Part shown: one piece after another, positions 59,987 through 64,000 of the stretch
How positions within the stretch are numbered: position 1 is the first letter of the stretch
Layout: the number at the start of each line of letters is the position of its first letter
DNA from: Mermis nigrescens
Taxonomy: Eukaryota; Nematoda; Enoplea; Mermithida; Mermithidae
DNA length: 64,000 nt
Direction of reading: 5' to 3'
Assembly (NCBI GenBank): GCA_036768485.1
Contig: JAVLUZ010000154.1
Location: 40,172,851 to 40,236,850, forward strand
The notes under the pieces: model-generated
What the model was told of the DNA's origin: nothing
Databases searched by the model: none
Seen by the model: only the letters and a program-made list of their open reading frames with translations
Position numbers and translations under genes: made by a program

Positions 59987-60610
59987 TCAATGCCTGCATT
60001 TTTGGCATGCTACGGTCAAAGGTGCGGATCCTTTTTCCCATTTGTCCATAAATTGCTGCAAAATACGGAATGGGCCAGAACAATCATCCAGCTTTGTCTT
60101 TAGATTTCTAAATAATTGAAATGCTTTATTGTTTTTGTCATTTAAAAGCGGAATTTGTTCTAAATTAAAATAACTAGTACAAACATTGTATATTTCTTTA
60201 CACTGGGTACCCATAAAGATTATAGATCCGCTATTTTTTTATTTGTTACCTAGTGGCCTTCTCAGAGCTCGTTTTTGTTGAAAAGCAGGCATTCTGGGTG
60301 ACTTCTGGGCAGATAATGTACTCATAGAGTGGGGTAACTTCTGGACTTTATCAACATATCAGGCATTGTATCTTTTTCTTTTGCCACATGACTCTAATAA
60401 GGATAATAATAATGATAATAAGCTTGCATTAATGTATTGCGTGCAAATTTACTTTAGGGCCGGTGGAAGTGGCATTTTGAAAGGAGTTGCTTGATCATTA
60501 GCTAAAGATGGTGGCACCGGCACCTTAAATTGAGTGGGGCAATCTTTTATACAGTGGCCCTGTTGATGGCACTTGAAAGCATATTTGATTCTTGTGCCCC
60601 ATTATACTAT
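59987..60610 (-). pseudogene. Minus-strand coding segments of tandem unit 2 (CCHC zinc knuckle and unknown domain)
   Basis: Reading 60,610 downward: a segment with a CX2CX4HX4C zinc-knuckle pattern (about 60,581-60,535; one base off in this copy, with C, K, C positions better kept in unit 1), followed by PTQFK...PPSLAND. Then a KPGSYPTLWVHYPP-like segment (about 60,340-60,300), a possible splice donor (GCCACTAG/GTAACAAA near 60,250), and a 75-codon open frame at 60214-59987 (MGTQCKEIYNVC...SYFNLEQIPLLND...DKWEKG). This suggests a multi-exon gene or retroelement gag-like gene duplicated with the array. Function not recognised. Confidence 0.4.
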
Positions 60611-61662
60611 TAGTGTTGCTTAGTTCAATACATTTTATGCTAAGAATTTGCACAAATTATAAAAAAATACTAAAAGTTTGTTTTCTAAAATATAATAGTA
60701 ATAATGCAATGTGTGTTATTATCAGGGGTAACCACTTACCCAACCACACAGTTCGGTCTAGCGTCAGGTTCCCCCTCTACTTGAAAATACTTTGGCCAAT
60801 GTTTTTCTGTATATTTTACCTAATTTAACCTAGAGAGGGTATATTGAGGTAAGCTCGTATTTTTATCCTACATTGATCACAACTCAAATTGTCGAGCACT
60901 CCTGCCCTTCAGGGTTAATTCCAACTATTCTTTTCATTTTGTAGACTATCGCTTTTTGTAAACAACCATTAAATTTATCGTAATTTTGACAACGCAACGA
61001 GGTATCTATCGCATATGCAATAAGCGAACAAAGCTCATTTGTTTTAAGTGTGGAATAAGAGGCTGAAGCAGGGCGTGTTGGAGATGCAAGATGTTTTTTA
61101 AAATGGTACTCGTAATTATTTGTAGTAATAATTATCCTATTATAACACTTTGTAGTAATTTTGTTTGGAAAACTCATCAATATTTCCTTCAAAGAAACAA
61201 AAAAATGTATTCAAAAAATATAGAATACTTTCAAGCAAGTTAGGAGGACATCGCATGCATAAAAATCTAGAATTTGCAAAAATTCTCAAATTTGATAGTG
61301 TAAAAACACTTAAATATACCAAAAATTGCATTTTAATTTTTGAGATCCGCCAAATTCTGGGGGTCTATTACCCCCTCCCTGATACTGTTCAAAAACAAAC
61401 TTGTATTATTTCCGTAATACAAATTATACATTTCAGATAAACGACAGGCCGCAACCCTGCCCCACATGCCAACAGGGTCAGACAGACCGGCATCAGCCAT
61501 CTGTGACAACCAGCTGGGGTCACATAGACGGGCGCAGTAATAAATAATGAAGTATAATTACAAGGACTAAGGCTACAAGATGAATCAAAATCACAATAAC
61601 TAAAATTACAATAACTAAAACTATATTATGAATAAATAAATAAGGAACTACAGTACACATTA

Positions 61663-62608
61663 TGTAAAGAATATTGGGATTATCAATCAAGGTTTTAATT
61701 ATAATTATCCCTTTTATTTCAATACTCAGCTATTAGAGTTATCTTATTGCTAATACATAGATATATTATGTGGACGGTATTCAATTTGCGTTTCATCTCT
61801 ATTGCACTCATCACATTTAACATTCTTTATTCACTTTATGCATTAAGCGTGTGCACACAACAGTCAACTTTTACTTTAGTTTTTATGCCGAGCGCAAAAG
61901 TTATTCCATACGATTACATTTCCAGATTATGCGCTTTGGTCAACTCGTACGCAAAATAATTCTTATCTCACTCAACGGAAAAAAATGTAGCCCACTCACA
62001 CTCGCATAGAAAGTATGTTTTTCTCAACGTAACTTCTCGGAAATATTCTTATCTACTTTCGTGTCTTGTTTTTATGACGCTAATTCTGTGCTCGCAAAAT
62101 GACTCGTTGCTGCTAGAAAAACTGCTCATGGGATTTCAAAGCTATTTTTTATTCTTTTCGTCTTACTGTGTGTCCATACTGTAGCTCTCTTACTTTTATA
62201 AGTTGCGTGCAAAAATAAGCTCATTAAGCGCCGCCTTTATTTAATGTAATTAATGCACAACTTCTCTTCGCTGATCTCTCTCTGTTCCGCCTACCGCTCG
62301 GGTAATAAAAGCTTTCGCGCAGCTTCGAAAATCAGTCTCTCTCTGCTCCGGGTTCGTGGTTCATTTGACTCTCTCTTCGTTTTGGGAATCTGGCCCTGCT
62401 CTCCTATTCTTCGTATTATGTTTGTTAAGTACGTTATTTACTTAGGTATCCCATTAATAAAACTTACTACTCTCTAGTGTTGTGCCTGAATTTAATTACG
62501 AGAGACATTCATGCAGTTTAGATTTAGACTGAATTAATGCTATTGAATATTGCGGGTGCCTTTCCTCAACTTATAAGTTTTGGGTGCGCAGTAACCCCCA
62601 GTTTTACA
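61663..62608 (+). repeat. 5' LTR of the right-hand gypsy element
   Basis: Tandem unit 3 matches its sister units up to ...CAGTACACATTA (61,662) and is then replaced by TGTAAAGAATATTGGG, which fixes the left end at a canonical TG. The right end ...CAGTTTTACA (62,608) lies 2 bp before a primer-binding-site-like sequence. Length 946 bp. A TATA-like TTTTATAAG (about 62,193) and AATAAA signals (62,303 and 62,455) fit an LTR promoter and polyadenylation site. Confidence 0.82.
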
Positions 62609-62610
62609 AG

Positions 62611-62628
62611 TGGCGATCGCGCCAGCTC
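62611..62628 (+). promoter_or_regulatory. Candidate tRNA primer-binding site
   Basis: TGGCGATCGCGCCAGCTC begins 2 bp after the LTR. TGGCGA is a usual start for gypsy primer-binding sites complementary to a tRNA 3' end (CCA reversed). The exact tRNA cannot be named without host tRNA sequences; an Arg-type match is possible. Confidence 0.55.
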
Positions 62629-63014
62629 TCCTATTATTTATCGTCAACTCTCAAATTTTTATCACCGTCTCTTTTAATATTTATCGACAAATCGTTTTGT
62701 AAAAAAAAAGATTTGTAATTCATACTCAGCTTACAAATAACTCATTATTATTATTTCTCAGAGACGGCAGGCGGCATTTCGAACGATTTAATATATTAGA
62801 TAATTTTAAAAATATTTTTGCACATCGTTTTGGATCGTAGAATTTTTCGCCAATCTGTGCGATAGTGTTGCTAACGACGGCACTTAGTCAGCAATTCGAA
62901 GCGATAGTCAATCAAGCAAAGAAAACTTCGCTGATTGAAGGTAAATTCATTCACACTCGTAGTAGAGCAGCTTCAATTACTGGCCCATCATTTGTAGACC
63001 CTCCGAAATTAAAA

Positions 63015-64000
63015 ATGGATCAGCAAGCTATAGCTCTTCTTCAACAAACCGTAACTAGAGTTCAAGAATTATATGAAAATCGACCTATTTCTCTCGTTGC
63101 TTCTCCACCACTCTTACCTTTTTCAGGCGAAGAAGAAACAAATTGGTCTGAATATGAGAAAAAATTCAGTAATCTTGCCATTTTGGCTGGTGCATCTCAG
63201 ATAGAAAGGAAAATTGCTTTACTTTCAACTTATTTAAAAGGAGCAGCTCAAGCATTTTTTTTTGATTTAACTCAACGGAATCCTCCTAATACTTGGCAAG
63301 AAATTTCTAATGCTTTTAAAGAACGTTTTCCTGATAATTTGCATATTGATATTAAACGTGATCAACTCCTATCCCGGTACCAACTCCCCTCGGAAACTGT
63401 GCAAAAATATGCTGATGATATACGTAAACTCGCTCGTATCGCTCAACCAGGATGGACTGGGCATGAGGAAAACGATTTTATAAAAAGTCACTTTATCTCA
63501 AAACTTTTACCTAATCTCAGACTCTGGGTTCGTAATGCTTCGCCAAAAACATTTGAAGAAGCAGTTTCAGAAGCATTTAAACAAGAAATTAATCAAAATT
63601 ATGATGCCAATTCATTTATTTTCCCTCAAAAAATTCCGCAAAATGTATCTTCTTCATTAACTCAAAATTTCCAGCGAATGTCGTTGTCTGACCCTTCCCC
63701 TCAGCCCCAACGAATTAATAAAAATGATGCACCTCAATCATCCATTAAATTTGCGTATAATCAACCTCATTCTCGCACAAATAATTTTAATCGTAGTAAC
63801 TTGTGCTATTATTGTGGTAAACCTGGTCATTACATAGCTCAATGTAGATTAAGATTTCGTGAAAATCGCGATATGCAAAATAATAATAATAATTTTCGTC
63901 AGGCACCCGAAAACTCTAAAAACTCTTTTGCCGAAAATTCTAGAAATTTTCAGAGTTCTTCTAGACAATCTCACTACCCAAACGAATTTTCTACAACTTT
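63015..64000 (+). CDS. gag: Gypsy Gag polyprotein, open at the window edge
   Basis: The frame is open from 62,841 (after TAG 62838-62840) to the last base; the first Met is at 63,015 (MDQQAIALLQQTV). A capsid-type region includes FSGEEETNWSEYEKKFSNLA, LKGAAQAFFFDL, WQEISNAFKERFP and SRYQLPSETVQKYADDIRKLA, the standard Ty3/gypsy Gag layout. A perfect CCHC zinc knuckle CYYCGKPGHYIAQC lies at 63,804-63,845, followed by an Asn/Ser-rich tail. No stop or frameshift in about 330 codons, unlike the other retroelements here, so this copy is young. The upstream in-frame part (TALSQQFEAIVNQAK...) is also protein-like and may be translated from a non-ATG start or belong to the leader. Confidence 0.93.
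   Translation, partial: MDQQAIALLQQTVTRVQELYENRPISLVASPPLLPFSGEEETNWSEYEKKFSNLAILAGASQIERKIALLSTYLKGAAQAFFFDLTQRNPPNTWQEISNAFKERFPDNLHIDIKRDQLLSRYQLPSETVQKYADDIRKLARIAQPGWTGHEENDFIKSHFISKLLPNLRLWVRNASPKTFEEAVSEAFKQEINQNYDANSFIFPQKIPQNVSSSLTQNFQRMSLSDPSPQPQRINKNDAPQSSIKFAYNQPHSRTNNFNRSNLCYYCGKPGHYIAQCRLRFRENRDMQNNNNNFRQAPENSKNSFAENSRNFQSSSRQSHYPNEFSTT

Larger units (their letters stand above)
56611..61662. repeat. Tandem array of about 1.7-kb units, three copies
   Basis: Units start with ATTTGCACAAATTATAAAT/A...GTTTGTTTTCTAAAWTATAATA at 56,611, 58,341 and 60,641. Unit 1 is about 1.73 kb. Unit 2 is 2.30 kb because an internal 540-bp segment (58,638-59,177) is repeated directly (59,178 onwards). 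Unit 3 is cut at 61,662 by an LTR element. Units differ by scattered substitutions and indels, so the duplications are not recent. All copies carry the same decayed minus-strand coding segments. Confidence 0.88.

Overview
The window looks like AT-rich, transposon-dense intergenic DNA of an invertebrate animal. It holds Ty3/gypsy LTR retrotransposons, a Maverick/Polinton, many small hAT-like MITEs with 8-bp target duplications, long (AT)n microsatellites, and no intact host gene that I can recognise. The species cannot be named from the sequence. Most open reading frames of 60-110 codons are chance frames or frames inside decayed elements.

Layout. 1-4.9 kb: 3' two thirds of a Ty3/gypsy element whose first ORF enters from the left and joins a membrane-glycoprotein-like C-terminus to an aspartic protease, followed by RT, RNase H, integrase and a probable LTR. 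5-29.5 kb: MITEs, foldbacks, microsatellites and decayed coding fragments, including a USP-type peptidase and two Polinton fragments. 29,612-41,508: a decayed but recognisable Maverick/Polinton with about 540-bp terminal inverted repeats and a 6-bp target duplication. Traces of protein-primed DNA polymerase B, retroviral-type integrase, packaging ATPase, a small unassigned protein, minor and major capsid-type proteins and an adenain-like protease can be read in order on the plus strand.

42.6-53.9 kb: gypsy remnants, namely a minus-strand LTR plus gag and, head to head with it, a plus-strand pol. The pol is split inside the RT domain by a 4,952-bp DNA transposon (TTGA target duplication, inverted repeats starting CGTTGG) that carries a broken DDE-type transposase. 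54-56.4 kb: an (AT)n/(AC)n tract and more hAT-like MITEs. 56.6-61.7 kb: about 1.7-kb tandem units with decayed minus-strand coding segments, one a CCHC zinc knuckle. 61,663-64,000: the 5' LTR, primer-binding site and an apparently intact gag of another gypsy element, inserted in the last tandem unit and running off the right edge.

The elements form readable layers: MITEs lie inside MITEs, inside a Polinton TIR and capsid gene, inside a gag, and inside a DNA transposon that itself sits in a gypsy RT. Domain calls come from reading the translations by eye; no database search was possible.
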